Origin: an uncultured Rhodospirillales bacterium
GTDB taxonomy: Bacteria; Pseudomonadota; Alphaproteobacteria; Acetobacterales; Acetobacteraceae
Direction: 5' to 3'
Length of the DNA stretch: 64,000 nt
NCBI GenBank assembly: GCA_903835235.1
Contig: CAILMF010000074.1
Span: forward strand, 62,001 to 126,000
Shown one piece after another: positions 10,886 through 20,436 of the stretch. Made by a program: the position numbers and the translations under genes. Positions within the stretch are counted from its first letter, which is position 1, and the number at the start of each line of letters is the position of its first letter. Under the pieces are notes generated by a model, which saw only the letters and a list, made by a program, of their open reading frames with translations, did not search any database and had not been told where the DNA came from.

Positions 10886-12252
10886 GGGGAAGTCTCCGTC
10901 AGCGCCCGGATGATCACGGCCATGCGGCTGCCGAGGGAGCCCTTCACCAGCACCGCGTCGCCAGGACGCAGCGCCGCTTTGACGAGGGGCGCGAGGCTTG
11001 TCGAGTCCGCTGTCAGCGCGCCCTGCTTATCCACAGGCAAAGCGGCGAAAAGATGCTGCATTTCCGGCCCGCAGCAGAACACCAGGTCGGCGGCGGCGGT
11101 CGCCTCGGCTGCCAGCCCGCGATGCAATTCCGCCGAGAATCCGCCGAGTTCGCGCATGTCACCCAGCACCGCGACGCGGCGCGAGGCCTGGCGCAACGCC
11201 AGGTTGCGCAGCGCTGCCCGCATGGCGGGTGGCTGGCCGTTGTAGCTGTCGTCAAGCAGCAGGGCGGTGCCGCCGGGCACCGGAATGCTCTGCGCGGCGC
11301 CGCGCCCGGCGCCGGGGGCGTAGTGGGCCAGCGCAGGCGCCGCGCGGGCCACGTCGCCGCCCAGCGCGGCCACCACGGCCAGGGCGCAGGCGGCATTTTC
11401 GGCGTGGTGCAGCCCTACAGCCGGCATGGCGATGCTGAGCGGGAGGCCGAGGACGCTGAACCGGGCCGTGGTGCCGTCCGGGCCGGTGCTGGCGTCGTGC
11501 AGCCGGACATCGGCTTCGGCGTCGCGGCCAAAGCCGAGGATGCGCGCGCCGACCGCGCTGGCGGCAGCGGCCAGGCGGGGGAAGTGCGGGTTGTCCCGCG
11601 GCAGCACGGCGACGCCGCCCGGCAGCAGGCCGCTGACGATGCTGGCTTTTTCGTCGGCAATCGCCTCGACGCTGCCGAGATGGCCTACATGCGCTTCGCC
11701 GACCGTTGTGATGGCGGCGACATGGGGCCGGGCCAGCGCGGCGAGCGGGGCGATCTCGCCAGGGTTGTTCATGCCGATCTCGATGGCGGCCCAGGCCGTG
11801 TCGTGCGGCATCCGCGCCAGGGTCAGCGGTACGCCCCAATGGTTGTTGTAGGAGGCGACGGGAACATGGGTCGGCCCGAGGGCGCCGAGCATCAGGCGCA
11901 GCATTTCCTTGGTGCCGGTCTTGCCGACACTGCCGGTGATGGCGGCGACGCGAGCGCTGCTGCGGCCCCGGCCGGCAGCGCCCAGCGCGGTGAGGCCGGC
12001 CAGGGTATCTGCCACGCGCAGCAGCGGGCTGCCGGCCACGTCGCGGTCCACCATGCAGCAGGTGGCGCCGGCGGCGAAGGCGGCGGGGACGAATTCATGC
12101 CCGTCCCGCTGGTCGCGCAGGGCGATGAACAGGTCGCCCGGCTGCACCACGCGGCTGTCGATGGCGAGGCCGGTGACGGCCAATTCAACCGCCAAGGCGC
12201 CGGCGGTGGCGGCGCGCAATTCGGCGGAGGTCCAGAGCGGCTGGATGTTCAT
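10882..12252 (-). CDS. murF: UDP-MurNAc-tripeptide--D-Ala-D-Ala ligase MurF
   Basis: Last cytoplasmic Mur ligase; it adds the D-Ala-D-Ala made by Ddl. The 456-residue product has the ATP loop [12 protein letters not shown] (105-116), the segment [12 protein letters not shown] in the middle domain and [14 protein letters not shown] in the C-terminal part. The ATG overlaps the murE stop (ATGA). A perfect DnaA-box sequence (TTATCCACA) occurs inside the coding region near 11029, probably by chance. Confidence 0.96.
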   Translation of the reverse strand: MNIQPLWTSAELRAATAGALAVELAVTGLAIDSRVVQPGDLFIALRDQRDGHEFVPAAFAAGATCCMVDRDVAGSPLLRVADTLAGLTALGAAGRGRSSARVAAITGSVGKTGTKEMLRLMLGALGPTHVPVASYNNHWGVPLTLARMPHDTAWAAIEIGMNNPGEIAPLAALARPHVAAITTVGEAHVGHLGSVEAIADEKASIVSGLLPGGVAVLPRDNPHFPRLAAAASAVGARILGFGRDAEADVRLHDASTGPDGTTARFSVLGLPLSIAMPAVGLHHAENAACALAVVAALGGDVARAAPALAHYAPGAGRGAAQSIPVPGGTALLLDDSYNGQPPAMRAALRNLALRQASRRVAVLGDMRELGGFSAELHRGLAAEATAAADLVFCCGPEMQHLFAALPVDKQGALTADSTSLAPLVKAALRPGDAVLVKGSLGSRMAVIIRALTETSP

Positions 12253-13742
12253 TTGCGCGGCCGATTCAGACCCGCGGGCCCTGCGGCGCTCAGGTCGTCG
12301 GAGGCGGCGTTGGCCAGGTCCTGCACCACGGCCACGTCGTCGAAGGGGTGGGTCACACCGGCAATGGTCTGGCCGCTCTCATGCCCCTTGCCGGCCACCG
12401 CCAGCACATCGCCGGGCTGCAATTCCGCCAGCGCCAGCGCAATGGCGTGGCGCCGCTCCCCGGCATCCATGCCGCCGGGGCAGCCGGCCAGCACGGCGGC
12501 GCGAATGGCGGCCGGGTCCTCGCTGCGCGGGTTGTCGTCGGTGACGAAGCAGCGGTCGGCCAGCTCGGCGCAGGCGCTGCCCATCAGCGGGCGCTTGCCG
12601 GGGTCGCGGTCGCCCCCGGCGCCGAACACCACCAGCAGGCGGCCGGCGGCGTGCGGGCGCAGCGAGCTCAGCAGCGTGCGCAGCCCGTCCGGCGTATGGG
12701 CGTAGTCGACATAGACGGCGGCACCGCCGGGCAGCGTGGCCGCCAGTTCCAGCCGGCCGCGCACCGGCTGCAGCCGGGGCAGCAGCGCCAGCCCCTGCGC
12801 CGCCGGCATGCCGCAGGCCATGGCCAGCGCCAGGGCCAGCAACGCGTTGTCCGCCTGGAAGCGGCCGACCAGTGGCAGATGCAGCCGGTGCGGCCCGCCG
12901 TGCAGCGAGACTTCCAGCTCCTGCCCATCCGGCCGGGGCTGCTGGCGGTGCAGGCGGAGCTCGTTGCCGGCTTCCCCCACCGTCAGCAGGCCCGGCCGGG
13001 TGCGCAGCGCCGCCAGCGTCTCGGCATCCATGTCCGCATTGGCCACCGGCACCGCGCCCACCGGCAGCAGCGTGTCGAACAGCCGCAACTTGGCGGCCCG
13101 ATAGCCGGCCATGTCACCGTGGTAGTCCAGGTGGTCGCGCGTCAGGTTGGTGAAGCCGGCCGCTGCCAGGCGCACGCCATCCAGCCGGCGTTGCTCCAGC
13201 CCGTGGCTGCTGGCTTCCATCGCCACATGGGTGAAGCCGGCCTTCGCCAGCGCCGCCAGGGTGGCGTGCAAGGCCGCCGGGTCCGGCGTGGTCAGCGAAG
13301 GCCCGGGCGGAACACCCTCGGCCACCACGCCCAGCGTGCCGATGCTGGCGGCCCGTTGCCCTGCCAGGGTCCAGAGCTGGCGCAGGAAGTCCACGGTGCT
13401 GGTCTTGCCATTGGTGCCCGTCACGGCGACCACGCAGGCGGGCTGTGGCCCGGCCAGCGCGGCCGCGGCCAGCGCCAGGGCGCGGCGCGGGTCGGCCGCC
13501 CACAGCATCGGCGCGCGACCGGGCGGGGTACCTTCCGGCGCCAATATCGCCGCGGCGCCGGCGGCCTCGGCGGCGGGGATGAAGGCGCGGCCATCGGCGC
13601 GGCTGCCGGGCAGGGCGGCAAACAGCAAGCCGGGCGTCACCGCCCGGCTGTCGGCCGTCACCCCAACCACCTCGGCTTCCGCCAGGGTGGCCCCATCCGG
13701 CGGGCGGGCGCCCGCGACAGCAAGGAGGTCAGCGAGCCGCAA
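12249..13742 (-). CDS. murE: UDP-MurNAc-L-Ala-D-Glu--meso-diaminopimelate ligase MurE
   Basis: Mur ligase that adds the third stem residue. The 497-residue product has the ATP loop VTGTNGKTST (107-116) and the motif DNPR at residues 403-406 (within TDDNPRSEDPA), which in this family selects meso-diaminopimelate rather than lysine. A Gram-negative DAP-type wall is therefore expected. Its start overlaps the end of ftsI by 14 bases, a slightly larger overlap than elsewhere in the cluster. Confidence 0.96.
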   Translation of the reverse strand: MRLADLLAVAGARPPDGATLAEAEVVGVTADSRAVTPGLLFAALPGSRADGRAFIPAAEAAGAAAILAPEGTPPGRAPMLWAADPRRALALAAAALAGPQPACVVAVTGTNGKTSTVDFLRQLWTLAGQRAASIGTLGVVAEGVPPGPSLTTPDPAALHATLAALAKAGFTHVAMEASSHGLEQRRLDGVRLAAAGFTNLTRDHLDYHGDMAGYRAAKLRLFDTLLPVGAVPVANADMDAETLAALRTRPGLLTVGEAGNELRLHRQQPRPDGQELEVSLHGGPHRLHLPLVGRFQADNALLALALAMACGMPAAQGLALLPRLQPVRGRLELAATLPGGAAVYVDYAHTPDGLRTLLSSLRPHAAGRLLVVFGAGGDRDPGKRPLMGSACAELADRCFVTDDNPRSEDPAAIRAAVLAGCPGGMDAGERRHAIALALAELQPGDVLAVAGKGHESGQTIAGVTHPFDDVAVVQDLANAASDDLSAAGPAGLNRPRK

Positions 13743-15771
13743 CCGGCACCTCCGGCGCAGCGACCATGCGGACCGGGGTTTCCGTGGCGGTCCGGCGGAT
13801 CACGCTGGGGGGCGGCAAAGGGGCCATGCTGGCCGGGCGGGCCGGCGCGGCCTGGCCGGGTGGCGTGGCCGGCTGGGCCGCAGCGGCCGGGCGCGTCGCA
13901 TTGCCCGGCCGGGCCGGCGGGATCGAGATGGCAATGGTCTGCTGGATCTGCGCGGCCCGGTCGATCTCCGGCACCAGGCCCAGCACCGGGGCAACCCGGC
14001 TGATCACGTCGCGTGCCGCGGGTGCGGCAACCCAGCCGGCGGTGGCGAAGCCGTGGCTGGTCGCGTTGGGGTTGGGTTCGTCGACCATGACATAAACCGC
14101 ATAGCGCGGCGCATTCATCGGGAAGGCGCCGACGAAGGCGGCAATGCGCTTGCCTTCCATGTAGCGGCCATGCGGCCCGGCCTTCTGCGCCGTGCCGGTC
14201 TTGCCGCCCACGAAGAAGCCGGCCACCTCGGCCGACTTGCCGGAGCCATCCGTCACCACCAGGCGCATCAGCCGCCGCATGATGTCCGAGTTGCGTTCGC
14301 TGATCACGCGGACCCCCGGCCGCGTCTCGCCCGCGGGCTGGGCGACGATGGTGGGCTGGCGCAGCGTGCCGCCATTGGCCAGCGCCGAGATGGCGGTCAC
14401 CACGTGCAGCGGCGTGACGGCGATGCCCTGGCCATAGCCGATGGTCATGGTGCTGACCTCCTTCCAGGCCGAAGGCGCCGGGGCCATCGGTCGCCGGGAA
14501 CCCGGCAGTTCCACGGCCAGCGAGGACAGCATGCCGAGCCGGCCGAGGAATTCGCGCTGCCGCGTGGCGCCCGCGGACATGGCCATGTGCGCGGCGCCGA
14601 GGTTGGAGGAGTGCTGCAGCACTTCCGGGAAGCTCAACCAACGCCCCTGGCCACGGAAATCCTTGATGGTGAAGCGGCCGATGGTGATGTTGCGGGAGGC
14701 GTCGAAGCTGCTGTTCAGGTTGGCGGTACCGTATTCCAGCGCCATCGCCGCGGTCAGCAGCTTGAAGGTCGAACCTGGCTCATAGACGCCGTTGATGACG
14801 CGGTTGTAGCGCTCGCAGCGGTTGGAGACGCGGTTGCGCGCCTCGTGCTCCGGGCCGCAGAAGCGCGCGCCCATCGGGTCGTTGCCGTCGTAGTCCGGCA
14901 GGCTGACCATGCCGAGGACTTCGCCGGTGTTGATGTCCAGCAGCACGCCGGCGCCGCCGATGCCGCTGTAGTCCGCGATGGCACGGCTTACCGCGTCGCG
15001 CAGCGCCAACTGCACGCGGATGTCGAGCGAGAGGCGCAGCGGCTGGCGCTCGATCCGCAACTGCCGGTCGAAGGTCAGCTCGGCACCGGCGACGCCGCGG
15101 TTTTCCAGGTCGATCACCTGGCCCAGCACGTGCACCGCGCTGCGGCCCTGCGGGTAGATGCGCCGCTCGGTGTTGCGGAACTCGATGCCGAAGGTGCCGG
15201 CGTTGATGACGCGCTGGTGCTCCTGCGGCGTCACGTCGTGGCGGATGTAGACGAAGCGGGCCGCTTCTTCCGAGCCGGGGACCTTGTGCGGGCTGAGCCG
15301 CGCGATCAGCGCCTCGCGGTTCATGTCCGGGTAGACCGTGCGCAGCAGGTCCGCCACGCGGGTCGCATTGGCTTCCGAGCCGATCGCCTCGGGGTCCGCG
15401 GTCAGCGAGAAGCCCGGCAGGCTGGCGGCAAGGGTCTCGCCGTTGCGATCCAGGATGCGGGCGCGGATCACCGCGGTTTCGGTGGGGGAGGGGAGGCGCA
15501 CCACCGGGCGGGGGCGGGGCAGGGCCGGCTCCAGCACGGTGGCGCGGACCAGCTGCGCACCGACCGCGGCGAACAGGCCGCAGAAGCCGATGGCGGCCAA
15601 CAGCAGGCGCCCCCGGCTCGTCTCGGCCTGATGGCGCCGTGCCAGGTCGGGCGCGGAATTGACCTTCTCCAGCGCACGCCCCGGGGTGCGCGGCGCGGCG
15701 CCGACGGTGCGGCCGATCGGTTGGGAATCCGGGGCCGGCGGTGGCCGGTCCGGCATGAACGGCTCGTTCAT
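13729..15771 (-). CDS. ftsI: Septal penicillin-binding protein FtsI (PBP3) with Pro/Ala-rich tail
   Basis: Class B transpeptidase that cross-links septal peptidoglycan in the periplasm. The 680-residue product has a cytoplasmic start, one membrane span near residues 55-75, a dimerisation domain, and the transpeptidase motifs SxxK (S334, K337 in EPGSTFK), SSN (388-390) and KTGT (from K524). After the catalytic domain there is a tail of about 65 residues very rich in Pro and Ala, which many FtsI proteins lack. The ATG overlaps the ftsL stop. The catalytic core looks intact. Confidence 0.95.
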   Translation of the reverse strand: MNEPFMPDRPPPAPDSQPIGRTVGAAPRTPGRALEKVNSAPDLARRHQAETSRGRLLLAAIGFCGLFAAVGAQLVRATVLEPALPRPRPVVRLPSPTETAVIRARILDRNGETLAASLPGFSLTADPEAIGSEANATRVADLLRTVYPDMNREALIARLSPHKVPGSEEAARFVYIRHDVTPQEHQRVINAGTFGIEFRNTERRIYPQGRSAVHVLGQVIDLENRGVAGAELTFDRQLRIERQPLRLSLDIRVQLALRDAVSRAIADYSGIGGAGVLLDINTGEVLGMVSLPDYDGNDPMGARFCGPEHEARNRVSNRCERYNRVINGVYEPGSTFKLLTAAMALEYGTANLNSSFDASRNITIGRFTIKDFRGQGRWLSFPEVLQHSSNLGAAHMAMSAGATRQREFLGRLGMLSSLAVELPGSRRPMAPAPSAWKEVSTMTIGYGQGIAVTPLHVVTAISALANGGTLRQPTIVAQPAGETRPGVRVISERNSDIMRRLMRLVVTDGSGKSAEVAGFFVGGKTGTAQKAGPHGRYMEGKRIAAFVGAFPMNAPRYAVYVMVDEPNPNATSHGFATAGWVAAPAARDVISRVAPVLGLVPEIDRAAQIQQTIAISIPPARPGNATRPAAAAQPATPPGQAAPARPASMAPLPPPSVIRRTATETPVRMVAAPEVPVAAR

Positions 15772-16622
15772 CGGCCGAAATTCCCGAGCGTGGCGGCGTT
15801 GGCGGTACCGTAGGGAACCGGCGGCGCCAGCAGCGGGGCGCCCAGGCCACCGAGCAGCGAGCGCGCCGGCGGCTCCGGCGCCGGCAGCGGGCGGGGCGGT
15901 GCCGGGCGGGCATAGGCGATCTGTCCCGGGGCCGGGCCAGGAGAGGGGGCCGGCGCGGGGGTGGCGACCCCGGCAGGGGCGGCAGAGGCCGGGAGCGACT
16001 GGCGCGGAGCCGGCGCGGCGATGGCGCGCGGTGTTGCGGGGAAGCTCGGGCGCGGATCCGCCATGGCCAGCAGATGCGGCGGCAGCGGCGGCGGCAGCGG
16101 CAGCACTTCGGCCTGCGCCTCCGCCACCGCGTCGGCCGGTGCCGTCATGGGCGCCGGCGCCGCCACCAGGGGCGCGGCGACGGTGGCCGCTGCCCGCGGC
16201 AGCGGGGCAGCGCTGGCGCTGGCCAGGATCACATGGGGCTCGCTCGGCGCCGGCGGCAGCAGGGCGATAGCGACGTCAGGTGCCGAAGCGCCGCCACGCT
16301 GCGCGAAGGCCGAAGGCGTGGCGTCCGGTTGCTGGGCTGCCGGCAGGCGGCGCTCCAGTTCGGCGAAGCTGCGGTTCTGCGGCGTCTGCGTCACTTCCTG
16401 CGGCAGCAACCGCTGGGATAGCTGGCGCAGCTTCGGCAGGTCGTTCAGCGTGCCCCAGACGGATTCCAGGGTTTCCTTCTGCTTCTGCGCTGCCCTGATC
16501 TGCTCGGCGATGCCGGCCAATTCCCGGTCCAGCTGGGCGGTGCTGCGCTTCACCTCGAACAGGTTCCAGCCGAAGCCGGCAGCGGCGAGCAAGCAGAGGA
16601 CGGTGAAGGGTCGGAAGATCAT
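15768..16622 (-). CDS. ftsL: FtsL-type division protein with long Pro/Ala-rich C-terminal extension
   Basis: Small bitopic division protein that pairs with FtsB and activates FtsWI. Position (between rsmH and ftsI), the membrane span in residues 3-20 ([20 protein letters not shown]) and the coiled-coil-like segment up to about residue 60 all fit FtsL. The product is 284 residues against roughly 90-130 usually. The rest, from about residue 95, is a Pro/Ala-rich low-complexity region expected in the periplasm. The start was set at MIFRPF because its ATG overlaps the rsmH stop; a longer frame would add 13 basic residues. FtsL sequences diverge greatly, so the name rests mostly on synteny and topology. 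Confidence 0.8.
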   Translation of the reverse strand: MIFRPFTVLCLLAAAGFGWNLFEVKRSTAQLDRELAGIAEQIRAAQKQKETLESVWGTLNDLPKLRQLSQRLLPQEVTQTPQNRSFAELERRLPAAQQPDATPSAFAQRGGASAPDVAIALLPPAPSEPHVILASASAAPLPRAAATVAAPLVAAPAPMTAPADAVAEAQAEVLPLPPPLPPHLLAMADPRPSFPATPRAIAAPAPRQSLPASAAPAGVATPAPAPSPGPAPGQIAYARPAPPRPLPAPEPPARSLLGGLGAPLLAPPVPYGTANAATLGNFGR

Positions 16623-17578
16623 GCCACGTCCATCCTGCCGCCAGGGGCGGCGCTTATGCATTCGAGCGCACGCAGGCGAGCCGAGCGCGCGCGCGGATTT
16701 GTTTCGGTCTCAGCGGCGCCAGGGCGTAATGCTTTCGGTGCCAGCAGCCGGAACGGGGCGGCAGCGCCACGGTTTTGCAGTGCCGCAGGGTTGTGCCGTG
16801 ATGCGCTTCCTGCGCGACCACAGGCCTGCTGCATGAACCGCTTGACGATGCGATCCTCCAGCGAGTGGAACGCCACCACCACCAATCGCCCGTCAGGCGA
16901 GAGCAGGTTCAACGCAGCGGCGAGGCCGCGTTCGACCTCGCCGAGTTCGTCATTCACCACGATCCGCAGCGCCTGGAAGCTGCGCGTCGCGCTGTCGATG
17001 CCCGAGGGGTCGCGCGGCACCTTGCTGCGGATCACCTCGGCCAGGCGGTGCGTGGTGGTGATGGGGGCTTCGGCGCGGGCGGCGACGATGGTCTTGGCGA
17101 TGCGGCGCGACAGCCGCTCCTCGCCAAAGGTGTAGAGAATGTCCGCCAGCTCGGCCTCGGGCAGCCTGTTGACCAGGTCGGCGGCGGTCTTGCCCTCGCG
17201 GCCCATGCGCATGTCCAGCGGGCCATCGGTGCGGAAGCTGAAGCCGCGCTCGGCCTGGTCCAGCTGGAAGGAGCTGACGCCGAGGTCCAACACCACGCCG
17301 TCCAGCCGGGTCACGCCGCGCTCGGCCAGCAGCGCCACCATGTCGCCGAAGCAGCCGGGCAGCAGGTGCAGCCGGCCGGGGAACTCGGCAACCAGCGCGG
17401 CACCGCGGGCTATCGCGTCGGGATCGCGGTCGATGGCGTAGAGTGCGCAGTCGGCGGCTTGCAGGATGGCGCGGGCATAGCCGCCCCCGCCAAAAGTGCC
17501 GTCCAGGTAGGTGGCGCCGGCGCGCGGCGCCAGCGTCTCGACCACCTCGGCCAGCATGACGGGGACATGGCCGCTCAT
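16619..17578 (-). CDS. rsmH: 16S rRNA m4C1402 methyltransferase RsmH (MraW)
   Basis: S-adenosylmethionine-dependent enzyme that methylates N4 of C1402 in 16S rRNA. The 319-residue product has the SAM-binding start [17 protein letters not shown] (about 23-39), the segment [21 protein letters not shown], and the late motif [17 protein letters not shown]. Its ATG overlaps the mraZ stop (ATGA). Length is normal. Confidence 0.97.
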   Translation of the reverse strand: MSGHVPVMLAEVVETLAPRAGATYLDGTFGGGGYARAILQAADCALYAIDRDPDAIARGAALVAEFPGRLHLLPGCFGDMVALLAERGVTRLDGVVLDLGVSSFQLDQAERGFSFRTDGPLDMRMGREGKTAADLVNRLPEAELADILYTFGEERLSRRIAKTIVAARAEAPITTTHRLAEVIRSKVPRDPSGIDSATRSFQALRIVVNDELGEVERGLAAALNLLSPDGRLVVVAFHSLEDRIVKRFMQQACGRAGSASRHNPAALQNRGAAAPFRLLAPKALRPGAAETETNPRARSARLRALECISAAPGGRMDVA

Positions 17579-18006
17579 GCCGCGGCCTCCAGCTCGGCGT
17601 CGCGGGCCAGTTGCTCGGCGTAGAGGGCGGGGGTCCAGATGTGGAACAGGTCCACCATGCCGACGAAGCTGACGGGGCCTTCCAGCTTCGCGTGCTTGAT
17701 GAGGGCGTCAGGCAGGACCAGGCGGCCATCGCCATCCACCCGGGCGGTTATGGCGCTGGCGGCCCATTTGCGGCTGAGGCGGGCGAATTCGGGGGTGAAG
17801 CGGCCAACGCCGCGCAGCGCCTCGGCCAGCACTTCCTGGTAGACGGGCTGTGGCCAGACCTCGATGCTGGGCGCGCCGTCGCTGGCCCGCAGCATGACTT
17901 CCTCGGCGTTCAGCTGGGCCAGCTTCTGGCGGAAGGTCGCGGGCACGGAAAGACGCCCCTTCTTGGCGTCGAACGTGCCATCATAGCTTCCCGTGAATTG
18001 GGACAT
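17575..18006 (-). CDS. mraZ: Transcriptional regulator MraZ
   Basis: First gene of the dcw cluster, encoding a ring-forming DNA-binding protein that regulates the cluster in other bacteria. The 143-residue product has two SpoVT-AbrB-like halves, the first starting [22 protein letters not shown] and the second at [17 protein letters not shown]. The chosen start MSQFTGS gives the usual length; the open frame extends 58 codons further but that part has no similarity. An inverted repeat GGGAC-catg-GTCCC spans the start codon. No clear triplet of MraZ-type TGGG boxes was found upstream. Confidence 0.94.
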   Translation of the reverse strand: MSQFTGSYDGTFDAKKGRLSVPATFRQKLAQLNAEEVMLRASDGAPSIEVWPQPVYQEVLAEALRGVGRFTPEFARLSRKWAASAITARVDGDGRLVLPDALIKHAKLEGPVSFVGMVDLFHIWTPALYAEQLARDAELEAAA

Positions 18007-18360
18007 GGTCCCGTACCGCCCCCCAAGGCTCGTAACCTCGGCCGGGGGAAGCGGCCGGTGAGGAGCCCCCCGACCCCTCACCGGCTCGCCCGACCTGCCC
18101 GGTCTGAACGGCTCGCCCCCCCGAGCGTCGCGTTCATCACGGGCATCGCTGGGATAGCATGGGCCAGACTGGGCGTTCAAGGGAGAAGTCCGGGCTGGGC
18201 TGGGTTTCCAGCGGCGATATTTGGTTAATCGCCAGTAAGTAAGCGCCTTTCACCCAGCCCGCAGATATGGCTTAAAATGGCATCAAGTATACCGATTCGC
18301 CAGCGGGCCATGACCTGCCTGGCTGTGTACATGCTGTGGATAAACTTGTGGACAGGAGTG
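18007..18360 (-). other. Intergenic region between rnpB and mraZ, presumed dcw promoter region
   Basis: No gene is seen in these 354 bases. On the minus strand it must hold the end of the RNase P transcript and the promoter of the dcw operon. The AT-rich stretch around 18220-18300 is the best promoter neighbourhood, but no -35/-10 pair is good enough to call. A perfect DnaA-box sequence lies near the rnpB end. Short open frames here have no recognisable product. Confidence 0.5.
18335..18343 (+). promoter_or_regulatory. DnaA-box-like sequence TGTGGATAA
   Basis: TGTGGATAA is the exact complement of the DnaA consensus TTATCCACA. A weaker relative (TGTGGACAG) follows within three bases. It lies between rnpB and mraZ, where DnaA could in principle influence division genes, but single boxes also occur by chance. 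Confidence 0.35.
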
Positions 18361-18785
18361 CGCCAGGCGGCCTGTAAGCCGGGTTCTGTACACCCGGGGG
18401 ATAACCCCCTGATGTGACGACCATTCCTCTGCGGCGCGCCTTGCGGCGAACCTGTAGCGACCAACCCGAGGGACAGGGCGGGAACGCCCCCGCGCCAGCA
18501 GGCAAGCCTGCCGCGCCGGCCCCTCCTATTCGGTCTTGCTCCGGATAGGGTTTACCGTGCCGCCCCCATTGCTGGGCGCGCGGTGGGCTCTTACCCCACC
18601 CTTTCACCCTTACCCTTGGGCCCAAGGGATTAGTCCTGGACCGAAGGGCGGTTTGCTTTCTGTGGCACTTTCCCTGAAGGCGTTGCCGCCCTCGCCGGCC
18701 ATTGGCCGGTATCCTGTTCCCGTGGAGCCCGGACTTTCCTCCAGCTTCGGTTGCCCGAAGCCCGCGGTCGTCCGGCCGCCTGACG
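18361..18785 (-). ncRNA. rnpB: RNase P RNA, bacterial class A
   Basis: Catalytic RNA that matures tRNA 5' ends together with the RnpA protein. On the minus strand the 5' part has the universal segment GAGGAAAGTCCGGGCTC (18725-18741). A later part reads GTAAGAGCCCACCG, and the 3' end has AGAACCCGGCTTACAGGCC (18369-18387). Helix P1 is visible: bases 18774-18783 pair along their whole length (one U-G) with 18363-18372, which sets the ends to within a few bases. A TTGACG box at 18817-18822 is suitably placed as a -35 element, with a poor -10 (GCAGAA) at 18794-18799. Length near 425 nt is normal. Confidence 0.95.
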
Positions 18786-18839
18786 CGGGGGCGTTCTGCG
18801 CCCTGCCGCCGGGTGTCGTCAATCAGTCACGCGGGCCGG

Positions 18840-19721
18840 TCAGGCGACGGCGCGCGCCAGTTCCGGCACTTCGTCGTTGGTCGTGCGGCGCAGTTCGCGC
18901 GGCTCGTCCAGGTCGTAGGCGCGGCCGCGATGCAGTGTGGCGCGATTGTCCCACATCACCAGGTCGCCGGGCTGCCACTGGTGGGCGTAGCGGAACTGCG
19001 GCTGGGTTGCATGTTCCAGCAGGTCCATCAACAGCATCTTCCCTTCCGCCACGCCCATGCCGAGGATGCGGCGGCAATGGATGCCGCAGAACAGCACTTC
19101 CCGGCCGCTGCCAGGATGCACCCGGTGCAGCGGCCAGACCACGGCCGGCAGCACGGCCAGTTGTTCCGGCGTATAGCCGTCATCGCCCAGCAGCGTGATC
19201 CGCGAATGCAGGGCGAAATGCTCGGCCTCCAGCCCGCGGACCTTCTGCTTCAGCCGTTCCGGCAGGGCGTCCCAGGCGGCGCGCAGGTCCACGTACTCCG
19301 TCTCCCCGCCCCAGCTGGGCAGCTTCACCGCCGAGAGCATGGAATAGCTGACCGCCGGCGCCTGGAAGCTGCTGTCGGAATGCCAGAGCTGGTTGGCCAG
19401 GCCGCTGACGATCTTGGGGTTGTCGCGCGGCAGCGGCACGCCGTCGGGGTCGACATTGGAGATATCGATCAGCGCCATGTCGCGCATGCGCTCCACCCGG
19501 CCGCCGATCTTCTTCAGCCCGGGGTTCAACGGGCCGAACTGCTTGGCCATGGCAACCTGCTGTTCCTGCTCCATCGGCTGGCCGCGCCAGACCAGCACGG
19601 CGTGCTCATCCAGCGCCGCGACCACGGCCTGCGTTTCGGTGGGTGAGAGCGGACGGGTCAGGTCCAGGCCGCTGGCTTCGGCGGCGAAATGGGCATGCAG
19701 CGGGCGCAGGGTGAGGGTCAT
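18840..19721 (-). CDS. TauD/TfdA-family 2-oxoglutarate-dependent dioxygenase
   Basis: Non-haem Fe(II) enzyme of the TauD/TfdA family, which hydroxylates small acids such as taurine or herbicide acids while decarboxylating 2-oxoglutarate. The 293-residue product has the iron-binding motif H114-x-D116 (LWHSDSSF) and the distal histidine H264 (ATLHRGRAYD), with downstream arginines that would bind 2-oxoglutarate. The start MTLTLRPLHAHF gives normal family length; upstream codons look non-coding. It is monocistronic, 54 bases upstream of rnpB. No neighbouring transporter points to a substrate, so taurine use cannot be claimed. Confidence 0.88.
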   Translation of the reverse strand: MTLTLRPLHAHFAAEASGLDLTRPLSPTETQAVVAALDEHAVLVWRGQPMEQEQQVAMAKQFGPLNPGLKKIGGRVERMRDMALIDISNVDPDGVPLPRDNPKIVSGLANQLWHSDSSFQAPAVSYSMLSAVKLPSWGGETEYVDLRAAWDALPERLKQKVRGLEAEHFALHSRITLLGDDGYTPEQLAVLPAVVWPLHRVHPGSGREVLFCGIHCRRILGMGVAEGKMLLMDLLEHATQPQFRYAHQWQPGDLVMWDNRATLHRGRAYDLDEPRELRRTTNDEVPELARAVA

Positions 19722-19752
19722 GACGGGTTTCCTCAGGGCTTTGCGGGCAAGG

Positions 19753-20436
19753 CTAGCCCTGCTTGACCAGCCGCGCCACTGCTGCCAGCACCGCCAGCGT
19801 CTCGGCATCCGCCAGCCCGGTGACCGCGGCCGGGCGCCAATGGCGCTGGAACGCGGTCAGCAGCGTCTCCAGCGGCAGGTCGGTACGGTAGCCGATGGCC
19901 TGCAGCAGCGGCAGGGCGGGCTGGTCGGGCACTGGCGGCGCCTCGGTGGGCCAAAGCCCGACGCCGCACCCGGCCAACCCCTGCCAGTCGAACAACTCGC
20001 CAGGGTCCTGCTTGCGGTCCGGCGCGATGTCGCTGTGCGCCACCACGTTGCAGGCGGGGATCGGGTGCCGCGCCAGGATGCCGCGGCACAGCTCCGCCAC
20101 CGCGGCCATCTGCAGCGCCGGGAAGTCGCGGTAGCCCCAGTCATGCCCGGGATTGACGATCTCGATGCCGATCGAGCGGCCGTTCAGCGCCTCCGCCCCG
20201 CGCCAGTGGGAGATGCCGGCATGCCAGGCGCGGCGCTCCTCCGGCACCAGGCAGTGGACCAGGCCGTCCTCCTCCACCACGTAGTGGCTGGAGACGGTCT
20301 TCGGCGCCGTGGGGTCGCAGAGCAGCGCAATGGCGGCGGCGGCGGTCTGCATGCCCGTGTAGTGCAGCACCAGGTGGTCCACCGGCTGGCCTTCCGGCCG
20401 GGCATCGTGGTTGGGGCTGGTGGTGTGGCGGATCAT
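19753..20436 (-). CDS. AmpD-like N-acetylmuramoyl-L-alanine amidase (Amidase_2)
   Basis: Zinc amidase of the AmpD/AmiD type that cleaves MurNAc-L-Ala bonds, typically on recycled anhydro-muropeptides. The 227-residue product starts MIRHTTSPNHDARP. It shows the expected zinc ligands H25 (LHYTG), H134 (VVAHSDIAP) and D144 (RKQDPGE), plus a C-terminal peptidoglycan-binding-like helical segment. No signal peptide is present, which favours a cytoplasmic recycling role. The ATG overlaps the stop of the upstream ParE-like toxin gene, so the amidase may be read from the toxin-antitoxin transcript. Confidence 0.9.
   Translation of the reverse strand: MIRHTTSPNHDARPEGQPVDHLVLHYTGMQTAAAAIALLCDPTAPKTVSSHYVVEEDGLVHCLVPEERRAWHAGISHWRGAEALNGRSIGIEIVNPGHDWGYRDFPALQMAAVAELCRGILARHPIPACNVVAHSDIAPDRKQDPGELFDWQGLAGCGVGLWPTEAPPVPDQPALPLLQAIGYRTDLPLETLLTAFQRHWRPAAVTGLADAETLAVLAAVARLVKQG

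Noticed and set aside
11029-11037. Perfect DnaA box TTATCCACA as part of a replication origin
   Set aside because: It is isolated and inside murF; no cluster of boxes, AT-rich unwinding region or dnaA gene is nearby.
13147-15813. 888-codon plus-strand open frame opposite murE and ftsI
   Set aside because: Composition is antisense-like and no motif is present; ftsI with intact SxxK, SSN and KTGT motifs explains the DNA.
18840-19721. Taurine dioxygenase naming for the TauD-family gene
   Set aside because: No tauABC transporter or sulfonate genes lie beside it, and family membership alone does not fix the substrate.
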